From contig NZ_JAWLCI010000021.1 of the NCBI RefSeq assembly GCF_041687215.1, positions 1-64,000 of the forward strand: a stretch of DNA of 64,000 bases, given 5' to 3'. Shown here one piece after another: positions 8,929 through 17,944 of this stretch (position 1 is the first letter of the stretch; the number at the start of each line of letters is the position of its first letter). This stretch comes from Mariniphaga sp041687215 (GTDB lineage Bacteria; Bacteroidota; Bacteroidia; Bacteroidales; Prolixibacteraceae). The position numbers and the translations under genes were made by a program. The notes beneath the pieces are model-generated. The model had not been told where the DNA came from and made no database searches. It saw only the letters and a program-made list of their open reading frames with translations.

Positions 8929-9351
8929 TTAAAGTAGTTGCTTTGTATCAATCATAAGATCAAAACCTTTCTTTTTTAGCCCCTCCATTAATTTTTTATC
9001 ACCTGTCCAAAGTTTAAATCCTGTTTGAATCGAAAGCGCAATAAACAAGAGGTCTTTTTTGTCAATATCTTTAACCAAATCGTATGCTTGCTTTTGGTAT
9101 TTGAACTCGATTAAATCATTGTCGATAAAATCAATTCGTTTAATAAACCTAAAAATTAATTCGTCAATTTGATTGTCATTCAGTTTTGTTATCCCTTTTA
9201 TTTTTCCCAACTTACTTAAAACTTCATCAAGTAAAAAATCGGGACAAATCAAAGTACTGTCTTTTAAGTCTCTTAAAATTAGTTTGGATATTGTGCCGTC
9301 TGGTGTAATTAGTCCGGAAATAAAAATATTTGAATCAAGAACTAAATTCAT
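8929..9351 (-). CDS. PIN-domain toxin (VapC-like ribonuclease)
   Basis: A 140-residue PIN-domain protein of the 'putative toxin-antitoxin system toxin component' family. PIN toxins are Mg-dependent endoribonucleases. The first acidic residue is in VLDSNIF (Asp6), a DEVL near residue 42 gives the conserved Glu, KKDLLFIALSIQ supplies the central Asp, and WTGDKKL the last Asp. Its start overlaps the antitoxin stop by one base (TAATG), so the pair is translationally coupled. Imperfect direct repeats of about 70 bp flank the module. Confidence 0.85.
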   Translation of the reverse strand: MNLVLDSNIFISGLITPDGTISKLILRDLKDSTLICPDFLLDEVLSKLGKIKGITKLNDNQIDELIFRFIKRIDFIDNDLIEFKYQKQAYDLVKDIDKKDLLFIALSIQTGFKLWTGDKKLMEGLKKKGFDLMIDTKQLL

Positions 9352-9554
9352 TATTCAAATTTGTGCTTGTTTATATCCCACCAGCTTTGATTAATTTCTT
9401 CTGCAAGTTTATTTGCATCCTCCTGCGTTGCCTTGCTTAAAGCACTAATTTCTCTAAATTTTACATAATCAATAAAACTTTGGATTTCAGTGATATCCAG
9501 TGCATTCTTTGAGAAGGTCAGTTTTATTTCATTATTTACACTTTCTACTCTCAT
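9351..9554 (-). CDS. Antitoxin partner of the PIN toxin
   Basis: A small protein of about 67 residues from the ATG at 9554 (MRVESVNN). The ATG at 9590 would add a residue stretch that overlaps the promoter region and is less likely. It has a short beta start (EIKLTFSKN) and a helix-rich body (ITEIQSFIDYVKFREI, then EEINQSWWDINK), which fits a toxin-neutralising protein with a DNA-binding N-terminus. Its antitoxin role is inferred from its place directly before the PIN gene, with a 1-base overlap. I do not recognise a named family. Confidence 0.7.
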   Translation of the reverse strand: MRVESVNNEIKLTFSKNALDITEIQSFIDYVKFREISALSKATQEDANKLAEEINQSWWDINKHKFE

Positions 9555-9572
9555 TTTTCTGTTTATTTGATA

Positions 9573-9580
9573 CAAACTTA
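9573..9580 (-). promoter_or_regulatory. -7 box (TAAGTTTG) for PIN module 1
   Basis: Exact TAnnTTTG match on the minus strand, 19 bp before the antitoxin ATG at 9554. This short leader also supports the downstream start codon. Confidence 0.5.
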
Positions 9581-9981
9581 AAAAAAACAATTGAATGGAA
9601 TTTCACCAGATGTCTGGTTTTTCCATTCCTGTTTTTTACATTATACCATCATACTAATAAATTTGTTGGCGTTATTTGACTTTTTTATATTCAAAATTAT
9701 GAAAATAAGGGGATTACAGGGTTGTATTTTTGTCTTAATCCCAATGATGATAAATTTGTTTCTGATCTTCAAAAACCTTATTTCCCCTCTTCAACCTTCG
9801 CAACACTTTGACCCCCTCTTGAACCCCAATCCTTAATCCTTCATGCAGGAGATGAAAGATTTATTGAGCGAATTAAGGTTCCCGTACAAAAACAAATCGG
9901 TTTTTGATTAAATTTGTGGGAAACCTGAAATAATAACAAGAAAACTATTGCGATAAAAAGGAATCCGTTAACCATTCAGTT
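9581..9981. other. Non-coding gap between PIN module 1 and the esterase gene
   Basis: Apart from the right direct repeat (9771-9840), I see no feature. The 81-codon frame at 9591-9836 runs through the repeat and has no family-like features. Confidence 0.5.
9771..9840. repeat. Right direct repeat flanking PIN toxin-antitoxin module 1
   Basis: Direct copy of 8745-8814: both start AAAAACCTTATTTCCC and share CTTGAACCCCAA. Confidence 0.75.
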
Positions 9982-10863
9982 ATGAAGAATAAAATTGTTT
10001 TGCTGCTGTTTTTTATGGGTGTTTGTTCCCCTTTTTTAGTGAAAAGTCAGGGTTACGAGGTAATAAAAAGCAGTGCGGTTTACAAGAATATTGATGACGC
10101 CAGGCTTTCAATGGACATATATCAGCCACAGTCTCCCGAAGGAATAAAATTGCCTGCCATTGTTTTCTTTTTTGGTGGAGGCTGGGTGGGTGGCACGCCC
10201 GACCATTTTAAACTGCAGGCGGAATATTTTGCCTCGCGCGGAATGGTGGCCGTTTGCCCCGATTACCGTACCCAAAACAGGCATGGTACCACGCCATTTG
10301 AAAGTGTAAAAGATGCCCGTTCTGCCATGCGTTTCCTGAAAAAGAACGGCCACAAATTCGGCATCGATACCTCCCGGATTGTGGCTTCCGGCGGATCGGC
10401 CGGGGGGCACCTGGCTGCCTGCACTGCCCTCATCGATGATGTAAATGAATCCACCGACGATTTATTCTTTTCACCTGTTCCCTATGCCCTGGTTTTGTTC
10501 AATCCGGTAGTCGATACGGGGAAATTGGGTTATGGTTATGAAAAAGTGAAAGGCCGCGAATTTGAAATCTCACCGGTTCATCATATTACCAAAGGTGTGC
10601 CTCCAACGCTAATCATGCACGGAAAAGATGATAAAACAGTGCCTTACGAAAATGTAGTTCGGTTCAGTCATGCCATGAAACAGCAGGAAAACAGGTGTAT
10701 TTTAAAAGGATATAAAAAACAGGAGCATGGTTTTTTCAATTATTCCAGAAATCCGGAATATTTTAAAAAGACCTTGCGCGAAACCGAATCATTTTTAGAT
10801 GAAATGAATTTGCTGAAGGGAAAAAGCTGGGTGAACCAGTTTATACAGGCTATTCCGGAGTAA
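9982..10863 (+). CDS. Secreted alpha/beta hydrolase (esterase-like)
   Basis: A 293-residue alpha/beta hydrolase with a Sec signal peptide (to about residue 23, VKSQG). The oxyanion-hole segment is FFGGGW (residues 63-68). The nucleophile elbow GGSAGG puts Ser at 139, HGKDD gives the acid at 216 or 217, and EHGFF gives His249. This complete triad and the order match the BD-FAE/acetyl-esterase group. In this context it could remove acetyl or other acyl groups from the polysaccharide. It is followed after 55 bp by two GH99-like genes on the same strand. Confidence 0.85.
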   Translation: MKNKIVLLLFFMGVCSPFLVKSQGYEVIKSSAVYKNIDDARLSMDIYQPQSPEGIKLPAIVFFFGGGWVGGTPDHFKLQAEYFASRGMVAVCPDYRTQNRHGTTPFESVKDARSAMRFLKKNGHKFGIDTSRIVASGGSAGGHLAACTALIDDVNESTDDLFFSPVPYALVLFNPVVDTGKLGYGYEKVKGREFEISPVHHITKGVPPTLIMHGKDDKTVPYENVVRFSHAMKQQENRCILKGYKKQEHGFFNYSRNPEYFKKTLRETESFLDEMNLLKGKSWVNQFIQAIPE

Positions 10864-10918
10864 ACCCTTTTAGGCTGATTTTTAAAAGAATATGAATCCA
10901 TTTAAATAATTTAAACCG

Positions 10919-12148
10919 ATGAAACGATTTAACATCTCACAAAAATTAATCCTCCTGATCAATTTTGTTCTGGCTTTTACCCTCATCTCGTGCAACTCGT
11001 CTGAGAAGGCCAACTCACCTGAGCCTGTCAAAGACGAATATTATGTTGCCGCCTACGTCTGGCCGTCGTGCCACCACGATGAGCGGTTTGGCGACATGCT
11101 GTGGCCTGAAGGAACCGGCGAGTGGGAAGTGATTAAAAAAGGTGATCGTCGCTTCGAAGGGCATTACCAGCCGCGGCTGCCGTTATGGGGCTATGAGTTG
11201 GACAACGATCCGCAGGTGATGGAACGTTGGATTGATGTGGCCACCGACCACGGCGTGAATATTTTTGTGTTCGACTGGTACTGGTTCGATGGCGGTCCGT
11301 TTCTGGAAAGTGCCATAAACGATGGGTTTCTGAAAGCTGAAAACTGTGATAAAATGCAATTTTACCTCATGTGGGCCAATCACGATGTACGCCGGAATTA
11401 CTGGAATGTGCATAAATTTACCGACGACACGTCCATTATGTGGGACGGCGCCGTGGATTGGGACAACTTTAAAATTATCGTGGACAGGGTAATCACCCAA
11501 TATTTCAACCAACCCAATTATTTCAAAATCGATGGTAAACCGGTATTTTCCATATTCAGCATTGAAAATTTGCTGGAAGGATTTGGCGGAAGTGTGGAAG
11601 AAGCACGGAAAGCACTGGATTATTTCAGGGAAGAGGTGAAAAATGCCGGTTTCCCGGGATTGCATATTCAGTGGAACCAGGGAGGAGGCTCGATTATGTC
11701 GCAGACCGCTGCTGCGCGGTTTAAAGAACGGGTTGACGGAATGGGATTCAACAGTGTGGCGCTGTACAATATGGGAGGAATGAACGAAGACTACCTGGTT
11801 TACGGCGATAACTCCGTGAAAATTCGTACACAAATGGACTCCATTCTGGATGTGCCGCTGTTTCCGTGTGTTTCCATCGGCTGGGACGACACACCGCGGT
11901 TTCCCGCAAAAGGGATTCACGATGTGGTGCACTACCACAATACGCCCGAAAGTTTCGCCGCTTTGCTGTCGAAAGCCAAAAAATATGCCGACAGTCATCC
12001 CGAACAACCTAAGCTGATTACCATTAATGCCTGGAATGAGTGGGTGGAAGGCAGTTATCTCCTGCCCGATATGCTTAATGGATTTGGCTACCTCGAATCG
12101 GTCAAAAAAGTGATAAAAGAGGATTATGATCCGTATTTCAAAAAATAA
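10919..12148 (+). CDS. GH99-like (WbsX-type) lipoprotein, copy 1
   Basis: A 409-residue lipoprotein (lipobox LISC, Cys25) of the WbsX/GH99-like group, whose members are found in glycan loci and are related to endo-acting alpha-mannosidase folds. Conserved stretches are YYVAAYVWPS near residue 41, FDWYW at 118-122, FYLMWANHD, and NAWNEWVE at 370-377. The real substrate is not known and enzymatic activity is not proven by sequence. The next gene is a paralogue of the same length, 19 bp downstream. Confidence 0.85.
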   Translation: MKRFNISQKLILLINFVLAFTLISCNSSEKANSPEPVKDEYYVAAYVWPSCHHDERFGDMLWPEGTGEWEVIKKGDRRFEGHYQPRLPLWGYELDNDPQVMERWIDVATDHGVNIFVFDWYWFDGGPFLESAINDGFLKAENCDKMQFYLMWANHDVRRNYWNVHKFTDDTSIMWDGAVDWDNFKIIVDRVITQYFNQPNYFKIDGKPVFSIFSIENLLEGFGGSVEEARKALDYFREEVKNAGFPGLHIQWNQGGGSIMSQTAAARFKERVDGMGFNSVALYNMGGMNEDYLVYGDNSVKIRTQMDSILDVPLFPCVSIGWDDTPRFPAKGIHDVVHYHNTPESFAALLSKAKKYADSHPEQPKLITINAWNEWVEGSYLLPDMLNGFGYLESVKKVIKEDYDPYFKK

Positions 12149-12167
12149 CAGTTTTAAAAGGTTACCC

Positions 12168-13397
12168 ATGAAGTTTAAACAAATTAATGTTTGGGTTTTT
12201 GTCCTCTCATTTGGATTTTTATCACTGCCTGAAACCGCCGGAGGTCAGAATGCAGATGTATCCACGAAAAAGACTCAATCCTATGATGTGTCCGCATTTG
12301 TATGGCCGTCCTATCACCCGGATGACCGGGCAAAAATATTCTGGCCCGATGGAATTGGGGAATGGCAAACGGTAAAATCCAACAAACCAAAGTTTGAAGG
12401 GCACGAACAACCCCGTTATCCTTTGTGGGGTTACATCAATGAGGCAGATCCTTATGTGGCGGAAATGGAAATTAATGCAGCCGCCGACCACGGAGTGAAT
12501 GTATTCATTTTCGACTGGTACTGGTACGACGGAATGCCTTTCCTTGAAGGGCATTTGAACGACGGATACCTGAAAGCCCGGAATAACGACCGCGTAAAAT
12601 TTTACCTGATGTGGGCCAATCACGATGTTCCCATGTTGTGGGACAAACGAAACGCCGGAAAACCAAATGATGCCCTGATTTGGAAAGCAGGCGTTGACAG
12701 AGAGGAGTTTGAGGTAATATGCCGGAGAGTGATTGAAAAATATTTTCCCCATCCTTCTTATTATACAGTGGATGGGAAACCCAGTTTTATGATTTATGAA
12801 CTAGGTACCTTAATCAATGGGCTTGGTGGAATTGAAGAAACGAAAGAAGCGTTACAATGGTTCCGCAAAGTGGTGAAGAATGCGGGTTTCAAAGGTCTCG
12901 ATCTTCAGGTCACGCTGCGAAAAGGAGGAGTTAACATAACAGGTGTTGACGGTGAAGTTTTAGGCAATCATACTGAACTTATTAAAGAACTGGAATTCGA
13001 TGGAGTAAGTCATTATCAGTTTGTGCATTTCACAAATATCGACAGGGACTACAACGCAATTATGAAGGATGTGGAAAAAGAATGGGAATCTTTGGATGAA
13101 ACATTTGATATCCCCTATTATCCGCATGTTTCGGTGGGCTGGGACAATAATCCGCGGTTTGAGATGTTCCGGCCGGGTGTGGTAAAAAACAATACACCTG
13201 AAAATTTTGAAAAAGCGCTGGTGAAAGCACGGAATTATGTGGATAAACATCCCGGACAGGTTCCTTTGATTACCGTAAACAGTTGGAATGAATGGACGGA
13301 AACGAGTTACCTTCAGCCCTGCACCATGTACGGCTACGGCTACCTCGAGGCAGTGAAAAGGGCGATAAAAGAACATTCCGGTTCCAATACAGAATGA
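12168..13397 (+). CDS. GH99-like (WbsX-type) secreted protein, copy 2
   Basis: A 409-residue paralogue of the gene before it. The start is put at the ATG at 12168 (MKFKQINVW), since the ATG at 12126 lies inside the upstream gene and 12168 gives both a normal Sec signal peptide (cleavage near AGGQN) and the same length as copy 1. Conserved blocks are shared: SAFVWPSYHPD, FDWYWYD, FYLMWANHDV, WDNNPR and NSWNEWTE (from residue 371). Unlike copy 1 it has no lipobox, so it may be free in the periplasm or secreted while copy 1 is membrane-anchored. Confidence 0.85.
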   Translation: MKFKQINVWVFVLSFGFLSLPETAGGQNADVSTKKTQSYDVSAFVWPSYHPDDRAKIFWPDGIGEWQTVKSNKPKFEGHEQPRYPLWGYINEADPYVAEMEINAAADHGVNVFIFDWYWYDGMPFLEGHLNDGYLKARNNDRVKFYLMWANHDVPMLWDKRNAGKPNDALIWKAGVDREEFEVICRRVIEKYFPHPSYYTVDGKPSFMIYELGTLINGLGGIEETKEALQWFRKVVKNAGFKGLDLQVTLRKGGVNITGVDGEVLGNHTELIKELEFDGVSHYQFVHFTNIDRDYNAIMKDVEKEWESLDETFDIPYYPHVSVGWDNNPRFEMFRPGVVKNNTPENFEKALVKARNYVDKHPGQVPLITVNSWNEWTETSYLQPCTMYGYGYLEAVKRAIKEHSGSNTE

Positions 13398-13459
13398 AAA
13401 AAACTTCAGCGTTTTCAACGATGCCGAAAAATTGAATGCCACTTTAAAATAATATAAAA

Positions 13460-14923
13460 ATGAAACTTTTACCTGTTTTCCTAGCGGTCATTTTTCTGGC
13501 AAGCGGATGCAAACAAACCAGTGATTCTTCTGAACCTCAGGCCCGGCCCAACATCGTTTTTATTTTGGCCGATGATTTGGGCTGGTCCGATCTGCCAGCC
13601 TACGGTAATACGTTTAACGAAGCACCACATATTGATAAGCTGGCTGCCGAAGGTGTCAGGTTTACCAATGCTTATGCGGCCTGTCCGGTTTGTTCGCCTA
13701 CACGAGCAAGCATTCAGTCGGGGCAGTACCCGGCCCGGGTGGGAGTCACCGATTTTATCACCGGCCACTGGCGCCCATACGAAGAGGTGATTGTGCCTAA
13801 AAACCGCACCCAATATCTGCCGGAGGAAATTGTGACCATTGGAGAGGCACTGAAAAATGCCGGATACGCAACCGGCTATTTCGGGAAATGGCACCTGGGC
13901 GGCAACCGCGAACACCACCCGCTTAATCAGGGTTACGACGAGGCCAACGTGGGGCAAGGGTATTACCATGTAAGTTTTAATCCGCCCCGGGAAACGAATT
14001 CACCGAAACGGCTTTCGGAATTGCTCACCGATTTTGGCGAAAGTTTTATTGAAAACAATAAAGATAACCCGTTTTTTCTTTTTGTCGCCCATTACGATGT
14101 GCATGTGCAACTGGACGCTGACCAGGAGTTAATTGACAAGTACCTGAACAAGGAACGAAAAGACAGTTACCCGGGGAATGCAGTTTATGCCGCAATGATT
14201 GAGCATCTGGACCTTAGTGTGGGACGCCTTGTAGCCAAACTGGAAGAAACCGGACTGGAGGAGAATACCATCGTTATTTTTTATTCGGATAACGGCGGGT
14301 TAATCGGGCGTTTCGACAAAATTCCGCTGCTTGCCCAAGACAAGTTGAGTGTTTATGAAAACAATCCGCTGCAATACATTGCTTCTTCCAACGCGCCGCT
14401 TCGGGCTGAAAAGGGAACGGTTTACGAGGGCGGAATCCGCGAGCCGCTGATTGTAAAGTGGCCGGCTAAAATTAAAAAGGGAAGGATTAGCGAGGCTTTG
14501 GTGACGAGTGTTGATTTTTATCCCACGTTGCTTGAAATTGCCGAAGCTGAAACACCGCAGGAGCAGATTCTGGACGGCAAATCACTGCTCCCTGAATTGC
14601 TTGAAAACAAATTTGACCCGGAACGCGCCATTTTCTGGCACTACCCGGTATATCATCACGATGTGCCGGCAGGGGCAGTGCGCATGGGCGACTGGAAACT
14701 CATTGAAAATCAGGTTTCGGGAAAGGTAAGTTTGTTCAACCTACGCGCAGATATCAGCGAAGCTATGGATTTATCTGAACTTTACCCAGATAAAACTGCT
14801 GAACTGAAAGCGCTCCTGCAAAACTGGCAAAAAGAGGTTAACGCAGAATTTCCGGTTCCAAATCCCGAATTTGACGCAACCCGAAGATACGAATGGGGAG
14901 TGCACCCCGACAGAAGGCAGTAA
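13460..14923 (+). CDS. Sulfatase (family S1), lipoprotein
   Basis: A 487-residue arylsulfatase-type enzyme with lipobox ASGC (Cys17). The core begins at PNIVFILADDLG, typical of S1 sulfatases, and the formylglycine motif CSPTR is at 78-82. GKWHLGG (metal and substrate lysine/histidine region), FYSDNGG and GGIREPLIVKWP complete the family pattern. The C-terminal subdomain ends with GDWKLIENQ and a short tail. It would remove sulfate from the glycan before glycosidase action. It is in line with the GH99-like pair (62 bp before) and the GH106-like gene (27 bp after). Confidence 0.93.
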   Translation: MKLLPVFLAVIFLASGCKQTSDSSEPQARPNIVFILADDLGWSDLPAYGNTFNEAPHIDKLAAEGVRFTNAYAACPVCSPTRASIQSGQYPARVGVTDFITGHWRPYEEVIVPKNRTQYLPEEIVTIGEALKNAGYATGYFGKWHLGGNREHHPLNQGYDEANVGQGYYHVSFNPPRETNSPKRLSELLTDFGESFIENNKDNPFFLFVAHYDVHVQLDADQELIDKYLNKERKDSYPGNAVYAAMIEHLDLSVGRLVAKLEETGLEENTIVIFYSDNGGLIGRFDKIPLLAQDKLSVYENNPLQYIASSNAPLRAEKGTVYEGGIREPLIVKWPAKIKKGRISEALVTSVDFYPTLLEIAEAETPQEQILDGKSLLPELLENKFDPERAIFWHYPVYHHDVPAGAVRMGDWKLIENQVSGKVSLFNLRADISEAMDLSELYPDKTAELKALLQNWQKEVNAEFPVPNPEFDATRRYEWGVHPDRRQ

Positions 14924-14950
14924 ATAAGTTGAATCTTAATTTTTAAACCA

Positions 14951-17785
14951 ATGCATTTTCAAATCAGTAATTTCAATACATCGGCCCGAACCGGCATCCT
15001 GTTACTTGTTTTCTTTTTGTTTGGTAGCTGCGGACAGATTTCCGAAAAAACAGCGCCAACTGAACCTGACCTGTACACCGGCTTTCAAAATCCTCCTGCC
15101 GAAGCGCGTCCTTTTGTGCGTTGGTGGTGGAACGGCAACCGGCTTCAAAAAGAGGAAATTGTCAGGCAACTCGATGTGTTGCACAAAACCGGAATTGGCG
15201 GCGTGGAAATCAATCCGATTGCCATGCCCGAGGAAGCAGATGACATGGGAATTGAACCGCTCACCTGGAGAAGTAAAGAGTGGAACGAAATGCTCCGGTT
15301 TGCTTCGCTCGAAGTACAAAAACGTGGAATGCTGGCCGATTTGATTGTAGGCTCGGGCTGGCCGTTTGGGGGCGAGTTTCTGGAAAAAGATGAAACCATT
15401 CAGCGGATTATCATTCACAAAATACCTGTTTCGGGTGGAGAAAAACTGAACGAGGATTTGGAAAGTTTGTACCGGAAGTCAGTGGCGGCACTCTCACGAA
15501 GTTATGAAGCAGCCAAAAGTTACGAACTGATTTTTATCCGGCTGGTTCCTTCGGGAATTCAGGCAACATCAGAAATTACCGACCTGACTGCTGATTTTAA
15601 AAAAGAAAACCGGCTTGAACTCCAGGTTCCGGCAGGAAATTATGAATTGATTTACGGTATTCTCCAACGCAGCAACCGCGAAGTGATGCACGGGGCGCCT
15701 GGCGCTGCCGGTCCGGTAATGAACCACTACGAACGTGAAATTACCCGCGCCTACCTCAACCGGCTGAATAAAATCAGCGATGATACCGGAACGCCGCTTT
15801 CGAAACTCCTCCGCGCCCTGTTCTGCGACAGCATTGAACTCGACGGCGCCAACTGGACAGACGGTTTTGAAGAACTATTTTTCGAAACATACAATTACAA
15901 TCTTGAGCCGTGGTTTCCTTTCATTTTTTATGATCCCTACACCGGCTACCCCGAAGAAAATTATAATCCGGAATTTGCCGATCAGTTAAAACGTGTTCGT
16001 TACGATTACAACAAATTACTCGTGAAAACCTTCCTAGAAAATTTCACACAGGAATTTCAGGATTTTTGTACCGAACGCGGTTTACACTGCCGTTACCAGG
16101 CATACGGAACACCCTTTTTGATGGGGATGATGGAAGGAAATATGATTGCCGACATTCCCGAAAGCAACAACTGGATTTATTCTGCTGAAATGGACACCGA
16201 TGAATGGGAATGGAACCAGGGGCACGGGTACATGATTTGGAACATGTACACCGCATCGGGCGGACACCTCACGGGGAAAAAGATTATCAGCAATGAGGCC
16301 ATGACCAACACCCGCGGCGTTTTTAAAGCCTCGCTGGAAGAGGTTAAACAACACGACGACATGAACTTTATAACCGGTATGAATCACGCGGTTTTGCACG
16401 GATATAATTATTCGCCGGAAAAGGCGGAATTTCCGGGCTGGATTCGTTACGGAAGTTATTTCAGCGAGCGAAATCCCTGGTGGCCGTATTTTTCCAACTG
16501 GGTGGATTACAACGCCCGGCTTTCTTATATTTTTCAAAATTCAGCACCGGTAAAAAGTATTGCCATTTTGGCGCCGGAAGGTGATATCTGGGCTGACCAC
16601 GGTCTGACGCGGAATCAGTTTCACACGGAGCCCTGGTATTGTTACCGGTTGTGGGAACCCATAAGTCAGGCAGGCAGTTCTTGCGATTACATCGGACAAA
16701 ATATTATTCGCGAAGGAAAAAAAGAAGATGGAAGTTTAAACTACGGTCCCATGTCGTACCAAACCATTTTGCTGAGCAATGTGCAATCGCTCGAAAGTGA
16801 AACCGCACTGGCCTTGCTGGATTTTGTGAAAAATGGCGGCAAACTGGTGGCCATTGGCGAAGTGCCCACACGCTCGCTTTCATTTCAAAATTCTTCTGAA
16901 AACGACGCGGTTGTTCAAAGTGTTTTTGCGCAGCTAAAAGCAAATTTCCCAAACCGGTTTTTTGAGGTTCATGTCCCTGAATCGGAAGAGAATCTGCTTC
17001 CCTGGACTTTGGAACTGTTCGAAAAAATCAACATTCAAAAAAACGTGGAAATTGACTTTCCCGACAAAGCTGTTTTTCAAATTCACAAAAAAGCAGGTGA
17101 AAAGGATATCTGGTTTTTTACGAACTCGAGCCGGGTGAAATCTTCGGCATTTAAAGCTGTTTTTCCAACCGGAGAAAAAACATCCTGGATTTGGAATCCG
17201 GAGGATGGAACCCGTTCAGTTTTTACCTTCGGAAAAAATAAAAATGAGTTGGATATAGAACTGGAACCGCTCCAGTCGTTGTTGTTGGTTTTTGAACTCG
17301 GTACAGAAGAACCCGGAAAACTTTTTGAAAAGCCCGCCGAAAAAATATTCACTGTTGAAGGCCCGTGGGAAGTTACGTTTGAGCATGTTAACGGACAATC
17401 TTTTACCCGAAATTTTGATAAGCTGAACCAGTTTGGTACTTCACCGGATGAGCAACTGAACACGTTTGCCGGAACAGTGACCTACAAAACCACGTTCAGT
17501 TTAGACGAAAATGCAAAATGGTTTCAATTGGACAAGGTGAATAAAGGCGTTACAGAAGTTTATCTGAATGGCGAAAAAGTGGGGTTAAACTGGTACGGGA
17601 AACCTGTTTTCAATATTGAAAATGCAGTTAAATCAGGTGAAAACCTGTTGGAAATAAAAGTTATTACTGTGCTGAGCAATTATGTCATGAGTTTGGAAAA
17701 TAACCCGACTGCCGAACGCTGGACACGAGGGTATACAAAAATTCCGACCGGACTGGAAGGTGAAGTGACTCTTTTTTCTGAATAG
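14951..17785 (+). CDS. GH106-like glycosyl hydrolase (alpha-L-rhamnosidase candidate)
   Basis: A 944-residue lipoprotein (lipobox FGSC, Cys27). The start RPFVRWWWNGN (WWW at 58-60), then EIVRQLDVLHKTGIGGVEI, is the hallmark of GH106-type enzymes. GSGWPFGGE and the middle region with FCDSIELDG and HCRYQAYGTP also fit that family. The C-terminal ~140 residues look like a galactose-binding-type sandwich (FAGTVTYKTTF, VYLNGEKVGLNWYGKP). Known GH106 members are alpha-L-rhamnosidases, so rhamnose release is the best guess. The family also has uncharacterised branches, and the exact linkage is unknown. It is directly after a sulfatase gene. Confidence 0.8.
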   Translation: MHFQISNFNTSARTGILLLVFFLFGSCGQISEKTAPTEPDLYTGFQNPPAEARPFVRWWWNGNRLQKEEIVRQLDVLHKTGIGGVEINPIAMPEEADDMGIEPLTWRSKEWNEMLRFASLEVQKRGMLADLIVGSGWPFGGEFLEKDETIQRIIIHKIPVSGGEKLNEDLESLYRKSVAALSRSYEAAKSYELIFIRLVPSGIQATSEITDLTADFKKENRLELQVPAGNYELIYGILQRSNREVMHGAPGAAGPVMNHYEREITRAYLNRLNKISDDTGTPLSKLLRALFCDSIELDGANWTDGFEELFFETYNYNLEPWFPFIFYDPYTGYPEENYNPEFADQLKRVRYDYNKLLVKTFLENFTQEFQDFCTERGLHCRYQAYGTPFLMGMMEGNMIADIPESNNWIYSAEMDTDEWEWNQGHGYMIWNMYTASGGHLTGKKIISNEAMTNTRGVFKASLEEVKQHDDMNFITGMNHAVLHGYNYSPEKAEFPGWIRYGSYFSERNPWWPYFSNWVDYNARLSYIFQNSAPVKSIAILAPEGDIWADHGLTRNQFHTEPWYCYRLWEPISQAGSSCDYIGQNIIREGKKEDGSLNYGPMSYQTILLSNVQSLESETALALLDFVKNGGKLVAIGEVPTRSLSFQNSSENDAVVQSVFAQLKANFPNRFFEVHVPESEENLLPWTLELFEKINIQKNVEIDFPDKAVFQIHKKAGEKDIWFFTNSSRVKSSAFKAVFPTGEKTSWIWNPEDGTRSVFTFGKNKNELDIELEPLQSLLLVFELGTEEPGKLFEKPAEKIFTVEGPWEVTFEHVNGQSFTRNFDKLNQFGTSPDEQLNTFAGTVTYKTTFSLDENAKWFQLDKVNKGVTEVYLNGEKVGLNWYGKPVFNIENAVKSGENLLEIKVITVLSNYVMSLENNPTAERWTRGYTKIPTGLEGEVTLFSE

Positions 17786-17944
17786 GTTTTTGAAGATTAA
17801 CTTTTAAAAAATCTGGGTAAAGTTATTTGCGGAAAGCTGTTTCCGGTAATCAAAAGTTGAAGTAGGTAGCCAAATTGTTTAGGCTTTTCTGTATTTTTCT
17901 TTACTTTTACACACAGACCAGAGTAAAATAAAATACCTGAAAAA
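17786..17944 (+). promoter_or_regulatory. Possible promoter before the PhoD-like gene
   Basis: The 159-bp gap contains TACTTTTA (17902-17909), one base off TAnnTTTG, with a TTG about 19 bp upstream (17876-17878) that could be the -33 box. The gap is larger than between other genes of this block, so a separate promoter is plausible. Confidence 0.35.

Noticed and set aside
9591..9836. An 81-codon plus-strand frame
   Set aside because: It runs into the right direct repeat of the PIN module and has no recognisable family.
11183..12169. A 328-codon minus-strand frame
   Set aside because: It is antisense to the GH99-like gene, with no family-like residues; the plus strand has signal peptide and conserved motifs.
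12222..12752. A 176-codon minus-strand frame
   Set aside because: Mirror of the second GH99-like gene and very similar to the frame antisense to the first; a product of paralogy, not a gene.
15002..15418. Long frames antisense to the GH106-like gene
   Set aside because: Shadow frames from biased codon use; no start context or family match.
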